A stretch of DNA of 64,000 bases, taken from the NCBI RefSeq assembly GCF_037042905.1, contig NW_026974141.1:4952001-5016000 (forward strand), read 5' to 3'. Both the position numbers and the translations under genes were made by a program. Under the pieces are notes generated by a model. It had not been told where the DNA came from. It was given only the letters and a program-made list of their open reading frames with translations, and searched no databases. This stretch comes from Lytechinus pictus. Taxonomy: Eukaryota; Echinodermata; Echinoidea; Temnopleuroida; Toxopneustidae. Shown one piece after another: positions 30,476-43,060 of this stretch; the stretch's first letter is position 1; each line of letters starts with the position of its first letter.

Positions 30476-32055
30476 CATGTTTATGCGTGAGAGTGGATGT
30501 GTGTGCGGATTAATGGCAGGTGTCTTTCTGTGTGCACACAGTTTGTTTCATTCTCCACCCAGCATCTTGGCGTAACTGAGATTTTACGCCCAGATTGTCT
30601 CGTCAGTCATGCCTGCAAACACCCATATGAAAATGGTAACCAAAACGCCCACAGATACCAGGATGTAGCAATAAATCAATGATTAAATTTCTACTTCAGG
30701 CAAGACAACTTCAAATTGATGGGACTTTTTTTCTGACTCACTCTGTACTGCAATAACACACACCTTCAATAACCATGATAACATCCTTTTCTTCACATAG
30801 ACCTTTATTGCATGTGAAGTCATAATCTTATAGCGCCCTCCCTCAGAGGATATAGGAAAACGCGCAAAAGAGTTGTCGGAGATCCACCAGTTGCATATTA
30901 CCAATGCATAAAAGGCAATGGCTTTACCCTAAAAAATGGTGTTGTGGTGACGTCATGGCATAAGGTCTATTATAAAGGCCTTGCCGCACCTTTCAAAAAG
31001 TTTTAAATCCTGCAGCTTTTATCATCTGCAATGAACATAGACATAAGCTATTCTTGAAACATTGATTGTGAAATGCTATATAAATCAAAATAACATTAAA
31101 GTCATTGTGTATCATTAACCTCTTCAAACAGTGTGTAATATTTTTTTGTATCTTGGTCTTTATCCTTTTTTCTTCGCTGAAAATATCTTTGTAAGACATT
31201 GCTCTTTGGAAATATTAATCTATTAAAACTAGTTTGTATTCATTAAATGGCAGTTCCCTGTTTGATCTTCTGTTTGACATCGGAAATTCTAAATCATCCA
31301 ATAAAAAGCTGTAATGCATAATCTAATTTGAAAATTATTATCACCTTTAAATGTTCATTCCATGAAAATTCTCTGTCATCATGTAGAGCTGTAATAAGAA
31401 ACCATAGACTACATGAAAAAAAAAATGGAAAAAAATCTAAATATGGATTTATATCTCCACTTCTAAATAGGCCCACCGCTTTCAAGTTTGAAGCAATGAA
31501 AAGACAGGAAGGATGATCAATTCTTTATTCTCCATTTTCATCGACATTTATCCTTATCCCTTCCCTCTGACTCTCTTTATCTCTCTCGTCGTTCCTCCTT
31601 TGTTGCTTCTATTCTAGAAATTCTTTTCTTAGACCTGCGATCATTACACATCATTTCGCAATAAAAAATACATGATTATTACTTAATATCTCTCAGGAAG
31701 GAAGATAAAAGAGGATTGAACTTTCAATAATCCGGAAGGCAACCTTTTATCGTTTGCACTTTTATACACCTTTGTATTTCTCCCACTATAGGTGCCCTGG
31801 AATTCCTTTTCATATTTGTCTGTCTTTGAAAACTTAACCTACTTCTCACATCAATGCCATTGAAAAAAATCAAGGCTGACAGTAAGCTTAAGTTACTATA
31901 TATAAGATTGAAGAAGTTAGTTTCAAGTACCTTTAGAAAAAGTTTAATAATGAAATAAATAAATTATATAAGTATATAAATTGCAGCGCTCAATCCGCAT
32001 TTGATCTGTTCATCTTTTTGGATCGAGCCTCTGATTTGTAAAAAAAGGTTCTATG
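30476..32055. other. AT-rich non-coding stretch
   Basis: No gene or repeat recognised. Confidence 0.35.
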
Positions 32056-32057
32056 CA

Positions 32058-32482
32058 TTATGAAGAGCTCAGTTGCAAAAGGGTTTAGGTCCATTTTTCA
32101 TCAAATTTGATTTTCTTGTCTCAATGTACAGACTTTTTAGTAGCTCTATAAGATGATACCAAAGAAAAGTTAAAATTCTAATTTAAAAGAGAACACAAAT
32201 GGCAAAGAAAAATCACTTTTTTATTAAAAAAGACTGGATTCATTTCAGTTTGCTTGTAAAAGGGTAAGGTCCACAATGATAACTTTTGAAAGAATATATA
32301 GAAAAACAATTGAAGACAGTCAGATTTCTGTTATACCCAATTTTATGTTCAGATGATATGGTAGTACATTATGACAATTTAGTTTCTCATAAGAATATTG
32401 CAATAAGTGAGATTTAAAACATGATTTTTCTCGGAATGGTCCAAAGTGGACCTAACCCCTTTTGCAACCAAACTCTTCAGAT
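32058..32482. mobile_element. MITE-like element (GAAGAGCTCAGTTGCAAAAGGG ends)
   Basis: The left end gttgcaaaagggtttaggtcca is matched by the inverted right end tggacctaaccccttttgcaac, flanked by gaagag / ctcttc. A third copy of the word (gtaaaagggtaaggtcca) lies in the middle near 32,258. Confidence 0.75.
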
Positions 32483-33265
32483 ATAGATTTCGCGTGGGTT
32501 TTCCCCCTTTAATATGAAATTGTTTTGCTTTGAGATTCTTTTTTTAAATGCAATTAAAAAATCTTTTTTAATTTCTATTTTGTATGAAAATAATCGATAT
32601 TGTTTACAGGTATAACTCTCGCCACATTGACGTAGGTTGTAAAGGTCTCTCACCCCATTTATGCCAATTGAACAGAAAAAAAGTAAGAGATTGGTTCGTT
32701 TTTTATCAAAGCTTTACCTTTTTGTCGTCCATAGGTTTGCACTCTAGCAGTAACATGGTTGTGTGTTCCTTTTCGGCCTACACCTAATGGTTATCGATCA
32801 TTTTCTTAGATGATCGTTATCAATAGACACAATAGATATTCTAATACATTTTACGAGTTTAATAGGTTTTTTTTTTCTTAACTTGAATTGAAATCATTTT
32901 TCCCCTTTTCCAGTCAGAAGCCATTCATGTTTCTAGAAAATAAAATTCAAGAGTATGGGTAATACAACCCAAGTCATTTGATGTGCTTATCGTGTGGGAG
33001 ATAGAAAAAGATAACCTTGAATATAAAACTGGCGTACGTGCATGCTGCCACTTTCAACTTTTCAAAGTTTGTCCTGTGACAGTTTTTAGAATGCATACTT
33101 TCATTTTGATAATGGGAATGTCATAATGACACCCGCAAGCCTCCGCAGTGCGGTTTCTTTTTTTTATTGATAGTATAAGGTGCAAAAATACAAACGCCTT
33201 TCATCTCCACAGTCTGAAATAATTTATTTTGTCACGTCACAGAAATAATAATGTACGGAAACCTT
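32483..33265. other. AT-rich non-coding stretch
   Basis: No gene or repeat recognised. Confidence 0.35.
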
Positions 33266-33267
33266 TA

Positions 33268-33485
33268 GGGACGCACCATTATATGTCAAGGGGGAGGCTG
33301 CAAGTTAAAACAAAATTGACTTGCCATTTGACCAAAAAAATAAAAATTTGTTCCACTTGCTCCACATCTGAAGGGTACAAAAAAAATGTATCAATGGAGT
33401 AAGGAAAAAAAAATTGCTCAAAGAAGAAAAAAATGCATCAACCCAAACTTCCAGCCCCACCCCTGGGTATCTAATGGTGCGTACT
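33268..33485. mobile_element. MITE-like element (ACGCACCATTA ends)
   Basis: The left end acgcaccattatatgtcaagg pairs with the right end ctgggtatctaatggtgcgt. No coding capacity. Confidence 0.6.
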
Positions 33486-33562
33486 AGTTGATCATTCCCA
33501 ATTAGGATTCTATCAAGCTTCCGTTTGTATTTCTACAAGGTAAACACAGCACACATCCAAAT

Positions 33563-34116
33563 CCCAGCGCACACTATCCGATCCAATTTTTTTTTTATAA
33601 ATCATATTTTGAATTAAATGTGAAAGTTTCAAGAACTAAAATTATTTCATTTGAAGTACATCATAATGTTCCGTTCTATTTTATATTTATTAGTCAAAGT
33701 TACTTTAGTTCGAATTAGTTCTCATTGTTTATACCTTCTAATTCTTATGCATTATTCCGATTGATGTTGTAATTTAAATTTGACAATGTATTGTTACTTT
33801 GATTTTGTTGTGCTTTGTGAACGGAAAATGAATAAATCTAAATCTAAAATCTGTTAGGAATAATAAAATCATAATTTTCTTTTGCGGTAAACCCTGTGGT
33901 CGGAGTAAAGTCGAAATCGGCTTCAAGTCGCAGTCGATGATGACGTCATCACGATTTCGATTTGAATTTGCTTTTATTCCTACAGAGAGGCTCTAACTAG
34001 TCATATCACTATTCTGAACTCTGATAGCCAATATTATTGGTTGGAATGTTCATATCAAATGTTATTACAATTTCTTCAAAATTCGGATCGCAACAAATCG
34101 CATAGTGTGCGCTGGG
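33563..34116. mobile_element. MITE-like element (CCCAGCGCACACTAT ends)
   Basis: The left end cccagcgcacactatccgatcc pairs with the right end ggatcgcaacaaatcgcatagtgtgcgctggg. The centre near 33,900 holds aagtcgcagtcgatgatgacgtcatc, another small palindrome. No ORF. Confidence 0.75.
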
Positions 34117-34481
34117 CTTAACACTCGCGCACACCATTAACACACACACTACGCAACTTTCTGAAACCACAGATACTAAGCACGATTACATGACATTTGC
34201 TCAGGCGACAATTGCTCCGATGGAAAATCTGCACGTTAAGCCAAACATAAAACCTAACCTCCCAAACTATATGAATAAACCATATTTACATTATTCTTGA
34301 CCAAAATTTCATTTACAATCCGAACTCTAACCCTATGCCCTCTGAGGTATTAAAGTCCAGAGGAAATGTCGCAAGAGCAAATGTCGTGTCACCGCTAACT
34401 AGGACTGGGTCCCTTCATCATCCGCTCCCGCTCTAACGCACACTCTCATAATCGCATATCGAATATACCGAGAGCATACTT

Positions 34482-35060
34482 CAAAGGGGAACACAGCCTT
34501 GGTCATAAATGCTGTGTTGGAAAAGAGAAAAATAAAGAAAACAAAATTGTGAAAATTTGAAAGAAATCGGACAAGCGATAGGAAAGTTATGGCTGCTTTA
34601 GAATTGAGATCACTAAGACCGTTGTAGATTTCAAATTGGCAACTGGATAAGTAAATTATGACAAGGGGCAAGGACCACTTTCCCAGAGGCCATGTACTTA
34701 TTTATGAGGGGTTTGTGTTTTTTACCCATTCCCCTGGGGCAGTAATCTAAAGATAACCCAGGTAGTGTTGTTTTATGTCCTCATGAAAGAAAAATATAAT
34801 TTTAAGTATAACTTTGGAAAAAGTGACACTTTAGCCATTTTATGCATTGGAGTACGAGTAGCCGTTGCCTTGCATCACTATGACATCACATATGCGGCAA
34901 ATTTGAATCTCCATGGGTGTAGTGATTACCAATTTTTACACCTTCAATTCATAACATTCTCATTGTTTGTCCGATATAGTTCAAACGTTCACCTATCAAC
35001 TTGTCTGATATTTCATTTTCCTCTAAAAACAAGTTTTTATCTGGGTTGGATTCCCCTTTA
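34482..35060. mobile_element. MITE-like element (AAAGGGGAA ends), copy 1
   Basis: The left arm starts aaaggggaacacagcc and includes gaaatcggacaagcgatagg and agttatggctgc. The right arm carries the inverted equivalents (ttgtccgatatag, cataacattctc) and ends attccccttt. Related to the neighbour at 35,057 and to 55,185-55,737. Confidence 0.65.
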
Positions 35061-35667
35061 AAGGGCAATAAAACCTTTGGAACAAGTGGGCTTGTGTGGA
35101 AACAAAAAATGAAAATAAGCGATATCAAAGAAAGTTTATGAAAAATCGGACAAAATAATAATGATAGAGTTTTGAGAATTTAAACATTGCGATCACTAAT
35201 ACTATGGAGATCTTCCCCTTGGCAATACGACCAAGATGCGTGATGTCACAAATGAACAATTTCTCTGTGTTATGGACTATAGAATACCACTAAATGTCTG
35301 TTTTGCTCTTTTTTATGGTGATACAAGTTTTTTTCTTTTTTTTTATCCATAATGAATTCTTTGCAAATAGGTATTACATGCACTCCTACAGAAAAAAATA
35401 CACGATCTACTGATAGATGTGATAAAAGAGCCAGTTCAAGTGAAATTATAGTTCATGCAAAAGTCATGGGAAAGTTGTTCGCATCTTTGTCGCATTGCCA
35501 ACAGGAGGATCTACATTACAATCATGATCTAAATTTCAAATGCTCATAACTATTATTATTTGTTCAATTTTTCTCGAATTTCCGTTGATCTGTTTCTTAG
35601 ATTTTTCTGTTTTCGCATCTGTTTTTGCACAAGCAATCTTGTTCCAAAGCTTTAATTTTCCTTTAAG
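35057..35667. mobile_element. MITE-like element (TTAAAGGG ends), copy 2
   Basis: The ends ttaaagggcaataaaacctttggaacaag and cttgttccaaagctttaattttcctttaa are inverted. Inner words acgaccaagatgcgtgatgtcac and tgctcataactattatt are shared with 55,250-55,650. It abuts copy 1 and shares its TTTAA junction. Confidence 0.75.
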
Positions 35668-36552
35668 TTAACTACGTAAGCTCATGTATCATTTGGTTTT
35701 AACGTTGAGCTGCCCTTTGCCCGTTTTTCAACACCTTTTATTTATCTTTCTTTTGTTCTGGTTTAAATAGGCCTATATACATCATATTGATGAGTAGTAT
35801 TGTTGATCATTAGAGAATATGTCATATTTTAAGGACGTTCCCAACGGATATAAAGGGTGGAGGTCTTGATTGAGGAAAATTAATTTTCATTATCAGAAAC
35901 TTGTCAAAAATCAGTTGGGCTACTAATTCTCTTAAGTGATTGAAAAAAAGAAAATAAAATGGTATGAAGGAAAATAATATTGACGAAAATTAATGTTTCA
36001 TTTTCTTACGTACACGTTAGGTACATGTCGTGCATGTGCTAATGACAAGCCTTCCCCAAACCAGCAATAAGTCGCCAGGGACGTTTCTCTGTAAATAGGC
36101 AAAATAGTGATTAGGTCTTCGAAAAAAAAATGCTTATTATGCTTAATGCTGTCAGAATTCGAATTTGTAAAGTTGAGATACAGTAAAGCGTTGGCATCAT
36201 TTTTTTAATGTGCAGATTGCTTGGAAGTTTAATCAAGCTAACACTGTGCATGCTGCGTGCACAAATTCTGATGCTTGATTGAGAACTTTAAAAAACAAAC
36301 TTAAAACCTTTTTTCTCCTTTATTTTTTGAAGCTTACGCTGAATTCTATAAACATTTAATCAAGTATTTGTGAGGGTTGCCATTGATCGATTTTGACAAG
36401 TTATGGATCATTTTAAAGCTTATAATGAAAAATTCAAAATTTAGTTCGGGCAACTAATTGTTGGTTTTGGGGTAGCTGCTCTTGTCACATTACTTAATTA
36501 AATTTTCAGTTTATTCATGGAGATTAAAAGGACGGAGTACCATTAAACTCTG
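35668..36552. other. AT-rich non-coding stretch
   Basis: Nothing recognised. Confidence 0.35.
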
Positions 36553-36864
36553 AGGCCCGTATTCTGATAGCAGGTTTAACTTAAACTCAGGTTTAAAGTT
36601 GTGGTTTAAGTATGGGAAGCCAAAAGTATCAAAATTTTTATTAAGTTGTATGTTTCTTATGTTTACTGTGCTCTTTCCTGATTCATCGATGGTGAAGACA
36701 ATCATCTATTTATACTTCTTACACAATTATAAATGATTTGAGAGCCAAATGATCTGAAGTATAATAACTCTACTGTTATAGATTTATGTAACAATTGGCT
36801 TTCCATACTTAAACCATAACTTTAAACCTGAGTTTAAGTTAAACCTGCTATCAGAATACGGGCC
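36553..36864. mobile_element. MITE-like element (GGCCCGTATTCTGATAGC ends)
   Basis: The ends ggcccgtattctgatagcagg and cctgctatcagaatacgggcc are perfect inverted repeats. The arms continue with aacttaaactcaggtttaaagtt and its complement. Same family as 27,741-28,053, and better preserved. Confidence 0.9.
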
Positions 36865-37603
36865 TTAGACTCAAAGACTTACTGGCCAATTAGTCACTAT
36901 TCACTCCCTCCGGCCGGTCAATATCATTAGATGAATCGCTCACTTTTACTTACAGGGGAAATATAAAATACTTAAAGGTTGCATTACATCTAGAAATGTG
37001 ATTTCAAATAACTCGAGATGCCGCATATGACCCCAACTACGACACATAACATCACAAATGAATAAAATGCAATGAATTGAAAAGTGCAGGATACATGAAG
37101 ACTTCTTTAATTCACAAAAAAAGATTCACAATATCCATTATCATGGTGGTTATAAGTTATGCAAAGTGCCCGTTTCCAAAAAGTGCAAAGCGAATTATAG
37201 CACACTATCAAACAAACATAAATGTGTAATAGGCATATATATATGGTGAAGAAATATTACATGCTATTTATTAAAACGTTGAATGACCGGGCGTTACCCC
37301 AAGGCCATCCTTTACCCTTCTTATTGGCCTTGTATATTTTCTGTGCCTTTTTAATCATTTGTACTGTAATATGTGCCTTATATTAAATACAGTTGCCTTG
37401 CCGTAGAACATCGGATTTAAAGGCCCGAACGACGTACCTCATCAAACTATATAGCTTGATAACATTAAAATATTACACATATTCAATTACTGATATATTA
37501 AAACTTTCAAAGGAACGTAATGTTGATGATTAAGGAATGTAATATCTAGAAACTAAAAAGAAATTAATAATAGATAGAGAAAAATAAGTATATACACGAA
37601 CGT
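36865..37603. other. AT-rich non-coding stretch
   Basis: Nothing recognised. Confidence 0.35.
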
Positions 37604-37960
37604 ACAGCGCGTATCAATAAAAAATACACTTTTTAAAAGTTCCCTTTATCAAACCAAAAATACATCATGGGGATATTTTTTTCACATATATTAATTCTTA
37701 GACCTTTGGCCTCATCTACCAGGTGAAAGTATAATGTTATGACACAATCTTACGCTAGAGTGAGCACTGTCTATTTGTATAAAGCTCGCAGTAATGATGA
37801 TGCTCACGCTGTGTCAATGGGAAAAGGCAAAAATCGAGTGACCGTAATTCGGGTAAAGAGACAAACTGTACACCAATTTTTATAAATTAAGAATAGCACA
37901 AATATATAACTTTATAGAAATATTTCAAAGCGAGAATTTTTTTTTTGATACGCACTGCAT
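37604..37960. mobile_element. MITE-like element (CAGCGCGTATCAATAAAAA ends)
   Basis: The ends cagcgcgtatcaataaaaaa and ttttttttttgatacgcactg are inverted and flanked by TA on the left and right (tacag ... ctgcata). This fits a mariner-type TA target. Confidence 0.75.
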
Positions 37961-38107
37961 AATGATGATAAAACTATTAATGATATTATTGTTATTATTA
38001 ATACTATTATCATTATTGATTATAATATAATGATAATGGTAATAATAATAACACATTCTAAAAATTAAGTGCTACTTTAGCACTTACAAGCATAGCTGGT
38101 ATATATA

Positions 38108-38652
38108 CAGCGCGTCCGACAAAAAAGGAAACCCGTATTCATAGATAGATTTGACAACTATCAAATATGCTTTTGTTATAAATTTCATACTTTTGGTAAG
38201 AGTAGGATCTCATCTCTAATTTGAGACCAACAGCATGGGAAATTATTCACGCATGGCAAATTACAAACAACAAATATCGAGGATTATCAGAAACAATTTG
38301 CGCAGAAACTCACGTATTAATGTGAACCACCACTCATTTTAGGGATCAGGGAGAGAAACTTTACAAATGATACAAACGAATAAATGCTAATGAGCCATCG
38401 TCAAAAAGCACTGTGGTGGTATCATGAACCAATCTTGCCCAATTTTTTTTCTGCGCAATCTTATTTTGACATTAAAATTCCAAACTCGTCTTGCTCACTA
38501 ATGCGTTAGATGTTCGTCTCATATTAGATATCAGAATGTAGAGGAATAATAGAATTTTATGATGATGTAAATGAAATATCAAAATTAATTCGCCTTTGAA
38601 GAAAAAGGAGATGTGGGAATCCCGGTTTTTCTTTCTTTCTGGGACGCACTGT
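38108..38652. mobile_element. MITE-like element (CAGCGCGTCCGACAAAAAA ends)
   Basis: The left end cagcgcgtccgacaaaaaaggaaacccg pairs with the right end cccggtttttctttctttctgggacgcactg, flanked by TA on both sides (tata-cag ... ctg-tata). Its end sequence also appears alone near 13,118 and 44,475. Confidence 0.75.
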
Positions 38653-40154
38653 ATAGTGAGTGCACTTTGGAATTCTTGTTTTCTAGATCAAATTTAAATC
38701 ATATATATATCTTGAAGGGATGCTAACATTCAATTCAATTGTAAATATGTACTTTTTACAAATAATTCTAGTAGAATACAGACAGTGACTATATGCATTA
38801 ATATATTGATATATTAATATATTCATTTAATATACATAATTTTCAATCTAAATAATCATACCGGAAATGTACATACATCAATTCATAACTCAAGAAATAT
38901 CAATACAAGCAATCAAATAATCATTATAATAGCCTTGAGTGTGATTGCTAACGCTTTTCATAAAAATAGTTGTATGCCGTTGATACTTTTTCATTCATAA
39001 GAGAAGTGTATTCACATTCAAATCAAAGGTTACGCATTAATCATAATCATTTAAATCATGAATATACAGCAATAGTCATAATAATTAAAAAACAGATGTA
39101 ACTAAAAAAAAAATTAATTAACTCTTTACTATTCCTTAGGAAACTCATATTTTACTTCGATCGTCTTTATCAAAAAAAAATATTGTTTTCGTTTTGTTTC
39201 TCATAAACACATGTTTAAAAATAGAACCACTTCTTCCTATTTCTGTCTTGTTCCCGTCCATAATGACCTTATACATGGACCACAAAACAAACGTTACAAA
39301 CAAATCATTTATTTACAAACAAATCATTTATTCATTTGGCGTCAGTTTCTATTTCTGTAATTGCTTGACGGGTATACACTGTAACGGTGAAAAATGCTCG
39401 CAATGTAATATCAATATACTTTTTTTTTCAAGATCCGCAATATCTTATTTTACATTTATAGTGTGGACACAAATCGTCTCTTGTTAAATTTCAAAATGTT
39501 ACATCTTGGTTGGTAAGATATTGTGCAATTGCATTTTTGTTAATTAATCATTTCTAACCCCTATTACAGCCTACAAAATGCACATTTATGAGTGTGTTAT
39601 GGCGATGAAGCGCAATCGGGGTATCCGAAATGCCTGCATCGTCAATAACATCGCAAATGTAAAAATGTGCATTTTATTATTATTATTGTATTTTTTTTAC
39701 ATGAAATTGGTCGGCAGTATTAACTTATGGTGGAAGTGCTGTTCGAATCCCTCCAAATTTTCGAGGATCGCAAGGGTGAAGAGGTGGCACCTGCTTTCTA
39801 TTTAGACATCGCAGTAAGCGCCGCCAGTAAGCCTTTCCATTTAAAAAAAAACCCGCAGATTTCAAAGTGCGTATCAGTCTCTAAGCTCTATGTTAAAAAA
39901 TGCACCCAAAATGCAAATTTCACAATAAATGCAATGCTGCACGACTGGGAGGTTGCGTAGAATAAAAGCATGAACACGTGACTTGCATATGCACTCACTA
40001 TTAGCTACATACACTGGAACTCGTTTTATAAAGGACGTTTATTTTATTTGTAAACATCGGCAAACTACTAAGCGTGTCGTATTTTGACGACAAAATACAT
40101 CAATACTTCTACTTCTTCGTCGTCTCCTGCCCCTACTACTACTATTACTACTTC
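38653..40154. other. AT-rich non-coding stretch with simple repeats
   Basis: It includes TA-rich runs and, at 40,120-40,155, a (CTA)n-like triplet run. The ORFs near 39.2-39.9 kb show no recognisable domain. Confidence 0.35.
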
Positions 40155-40390
40155 ACTGTAAAAAGAAGCTGTTTAAACTTTCAAGCACATCGTTTAAGCC
40201 TGTCACATTAACAATTGTTTAAAGTTTCAAACAAGTTGTTCAAACTTTTAAAACAATTGTTTTTAAAAGTTTAGACAACTTGTTTTAATTGTTTTTAAGG
40301 TTTAAACAACTTTTTTAAACTTTAAACAATAGTTGTTAGAGAAACAGGCTTAAATAACATGCTTGAAAGTCTAAGCGGCGTTTTTACAGT
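40155..40390. mobile_element. MITE-like palindromic element (ACTGTAAAAA ends, GTTTAAAC-rich)
   Basis: The ends actgtaaaaagaagctgtttaaactttcaag and cttgaaagtctaagcggcgtttttacagt are inverted. Inside, aacaattgtttaaa and aagtttaaacaactt-like words alternate in both directions, so the entire element can fold. Confidence 0.8.
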
Positions 40391-40584
40391 TTACTTCTAC
40401 TGCAACTACTGCTACTTCATAAATAAATTCATGTAATCTGGTTTAGTATATGAATTTACGTGTCTTTAATTTCAATAAAGTTTGTTGAAAAGATTTTTGT
40501 TTAAGTTTCAACAAGAATGTTGAAGGTTTGAAGCAATAGATCATAAAAATATGACATTGTTTTGCTTTGAATTGAACAAAACAT

Positions 40585-40853
40585 GGGCCCGTCTTACAAA
40601 GAGTTGTGATGATCCGACCAACCACAACTATGGAAAGCCAGCAACGTCAACATCTAAAATGCATATTTTGTTCAGAATATTTTCTAGATATAATGTGTAT
40701 TCATACATTCATGGTTTTCTTGAAAATTCTAAATTAAGTGGACTTCTCTTTGCTAACAAACGACAGTGTGCAAATATCCTGTACAAAAAAATATGACATT
40801 ATTGGATTTGAGATTGATCGAATCAATCGTAACTCTTTGTAAGACGGAGCCCT
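40585..40853. mobile_element. MITE-like element (GGGCCCGTCTTACAAAGAGTT ends)
   Basis: The left end gggcccgtcttacaaagagttgtgat and right end atcgtaactctttgtaagacggagccct are inverted repeats of more than 20 bases. Confidence 0.85.
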
Positions 40854-40998
40854 GAACTTCTTCTACTTCTACTACTACTACTACTACTATTAATCCCCGT
40901 ACCACTATAATTCTAGTATTATTATAACTACTACTTGTGACTAATTAAACGAGGGCTGGATGAAGGTGTATGCCCCTTCTTATCTTTAGCTGATGAAT

Positions 40999-42063
40999 TT
41001 AAAGAGACACCGTTTCACTTGTCTGATTTCGAGCTTTTGATATTGTTTGTACCGCTTCAGTGTTGCTCTTTATTTTACCCTTGCAGAAGACCTTTCTTAG
41101 ACCTTTCTGAAACCAGCGGTATTGAAAAGAATAAATGAAGGGATTTATCCACATGTTTCCAAAACCAAGAAATACGGAAATCTTATAGAGCAAGCTGTTC
41201 AAATCAACACCTCCACCGCAGCAGCTGAAGATGAAGAATAATATCATATTCGTAGACCAACATAAAATGAAAAACGCCGAAACAATTAGCAGTGTCTTTA
41301 TGGTGTTGATTCTCGCTCTGCTTCGATAATCGGTGATGCGCGGTTGCTGGTTTGCGGCTTTTGAACTTGCGGCCTTGTTCCCGCTTCGCGTAGAACGATT
41401 GAAAGCGCGCATTCCATCATTTCGAAGCCGAATGAAGATCGCTGTGTACACGAAAACCATCGCAAAAACAGGCAATATGAATTCCAGAGATATGGCGGCT
41501 GGTTGAAAGATGTTCTTGAAAGCAGGGTTGGAGAAGAATGATAATATGCAGTCGTTACCATCAAAGGATGCAAAATACCCCGACGAGAGCTGAAAAAGAA
41601 ACCCTATTGCCCAAGGGAACAATGCGATGAATTTGAGGAGCCTATAGTTGGTATGTTGTCTGAAACGGATAGGGTAAAATACGGCACAAAAACGTTCCAG
41701 TGTCATCAGGACCAGATTCAGAGAACTAGCTACGATAAGTGACCAGAACGGGTACCTACTATACCAGTAACGGCAGATAAACGTAGCCAGACCTGGTCGA
41801 TCTTTTGGCAGTGATGGCAGTGGTAGAACATAGGTAGCGATTAGGATAACCGACGTACATAGATCGATCAGGGATTGGTTGGCGATGAAGAGATTTGTGA
41901 CACTCTGGAGATCATCGACTCTGGCAATAACAAGGAGCACGAGCCCATTGCCAATGATTCCAAATACGCCAAATAAGACATACACAATTGTGGTTGAGAG
42001 GTAGCTGAGCGGCCTGAGCCCTTCAGACGTTGAAACTGTACTAGAAACGCTTAAGTTATTCAT
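40999..42063 (-). CDS. Rhodopsin-class GPCR 1 (intronless, intact)
   Basis: 354 codons with seven hydrophobic segments. The class A landmarks are GN in TM1 (38-39), Asp in TM2 (SLID, 67), the disulfide Cys before TM3 (97) and ERF in place of DRY (123-125). Further on are Trp in TM4 (151), an ECL2 Cys (172), FILP in TM5 (Pro 198), CWSTN in TM6 (268-272) and NPFIY in TM7 (307-311). The usual TM6 proline (CWxP) is Thr 271. An N-glycosylation site (N3) and a Cys after helix 8 (VFCK) fit a plasma-membrane receptor. The start is the first Met, with A at -3. It is the first of a same-strand array of paralogs, closest to gene 2. The ligand is unknown. It resembles the lineage-expanded, single-exon chemoreceptor-like GPCRs of sea urchins (inference). 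Confidence 0.93.
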   Translation of the reverse strand: MNNLSVSSTVSTSEGLRPLSYLSTTIVYVLFGVFGIIGNGLVLLVIARVDDLQSVTNLFIANQSLIDLCTSVILIATYVLPLPSLPKDRPGLATFICRYWYSRYPFWSLIVASSLNLVLMTLERFCAVFYPIRFRQHTNYRLLKFIALFPWAIGFLFQLSSGYFASFDGNDCILSFFSNPAFKNIFQPAAISLEFILPVFAMVFVYTAIFIRLRNDGMRAFNRSTRSGNKAASSKAANQQPRITDYRSRARINTIKTLLIVSAFFILCWSTNMILFFIFSCCGGGVDLNSLLYKISVFLGFGNMWINPFIYSFQYRWFQKGLRKVFCKGKIKSNTEAVQTISKARNQTSETVSL

Positions 42064-43060
42064 ACTTCAGACCAGACACCAGACACATTTATAGATTACC
42101 TGATGATATTCACCTTAGAAAATTAGTTGATTATTTTTCCAGAAAAAAGGTGCCGACAGGAGTAAACAACTAAATTCCAAGATAGTTTTATATTACTCCT
42201 TCGTATCGAATCGGGCATTAATAAAATAGGGTAAAATATATTGATGTATTCATCTCAGCAATGTCACATCATTATTCTTTCCACTTCCACATGTTTAGAT
42301 TGATCCTTTTTAATTAATTAAACCACATGAAAATTGAATAATACAATTGTCCTCTTAATTGAAAATTGTTCAGCGTGACAAGCGTCGTTACGTCGAAGTA
42401 AAATTTACCTTGTACGGAAAGCACTTTATATAGCCCCATCGAAAATAGGAGACAGAAATTAGGTATAGTGTGTGTGTGTGTATGTGTGTGTGTGAGAGAG
42501 AGAGAGAAAGAGAGGGTGGGAGGGGAGGATTAACGATTCTACACAGTGTATAGCAGTACATCCGCTAGCATTTATTACCAGGTGGGTGTTTCATGTAGAT
42601 GTTCGTAAGTTAAGAGCGACTTTAAGAACGACTGGTGATCCTTTCTAGTGGTGAATGGTATACATCAAAATGTTCATTGACGATCGTTTAGCGCATAAGA
42701 AAGGATCAACGGTCGTTCTTAAAGTCGCTCTTAACTTACGAAAAGCTATATGAAGATGGCCCCTGAACTGTCATGGTGAAAACGAAAGCGTTTGTATGAA
42801 TATCAAATAAAAGTGAGCTTCATTCATGTGGACTTGCAGTGAAATTTGTATGAAAAGTAGAGTCATCAGGCCTGCTTCAATGATGAGCTGATAGATAATT
42901 CAATACATATTCGTTAAAGATTGGCATGTTCAAATTACATTTCATCAATATCTGCCCTTATGCACTTCCTGTTCGATCTTTGTGTATTTGTTTATTCCAC
43001 TGAACTGACGTCTGCCATTCATCTCTGTGTTTCATTTAAAAAGGGAGTTTTCGTAAACGT
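42064..43060. other. Upstream flank of GPCR 1, duplicated at 46,649-48,135
   Basis: Shared words with the flank of gene 2 include cttccacatgtttaga, ctttatatagcc, tggacttgcagtgaaa and tttgtgtatttgtttattcc. A (TG)n(AG)n microsatellite lies at 42,465-42,525. The block probably contains the promoter. No TATA box can be assigned with confidence. Confidence 0.6.
42581..42763. mobile_element. MITE-like element (GGGTGTTTCAT ends) upstream of GPCR 1
   Basis: Inverted arms of about 36 bases: gttcgtaagttaagagcgactttaagaacga against tcgttcttaaagtcgctcttaacttacg. It is absent from the paralogous flank of gene 2 (near 47,135), so it inserted after the gene duplication. Confidence 0.88.

Noticed and set aside
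39194-39960. Three plus-strand ORFs of 75-97 residues
   Set aside because: No recognisable domain and overlapping frames; treated as chance.
42472-42525. TG/AG repeat as a promoter element of GPCR 1
   Set aside because: It is a microsatellite; the paralogous position near gene 2 has a different run, so there is no evidence for regulation.
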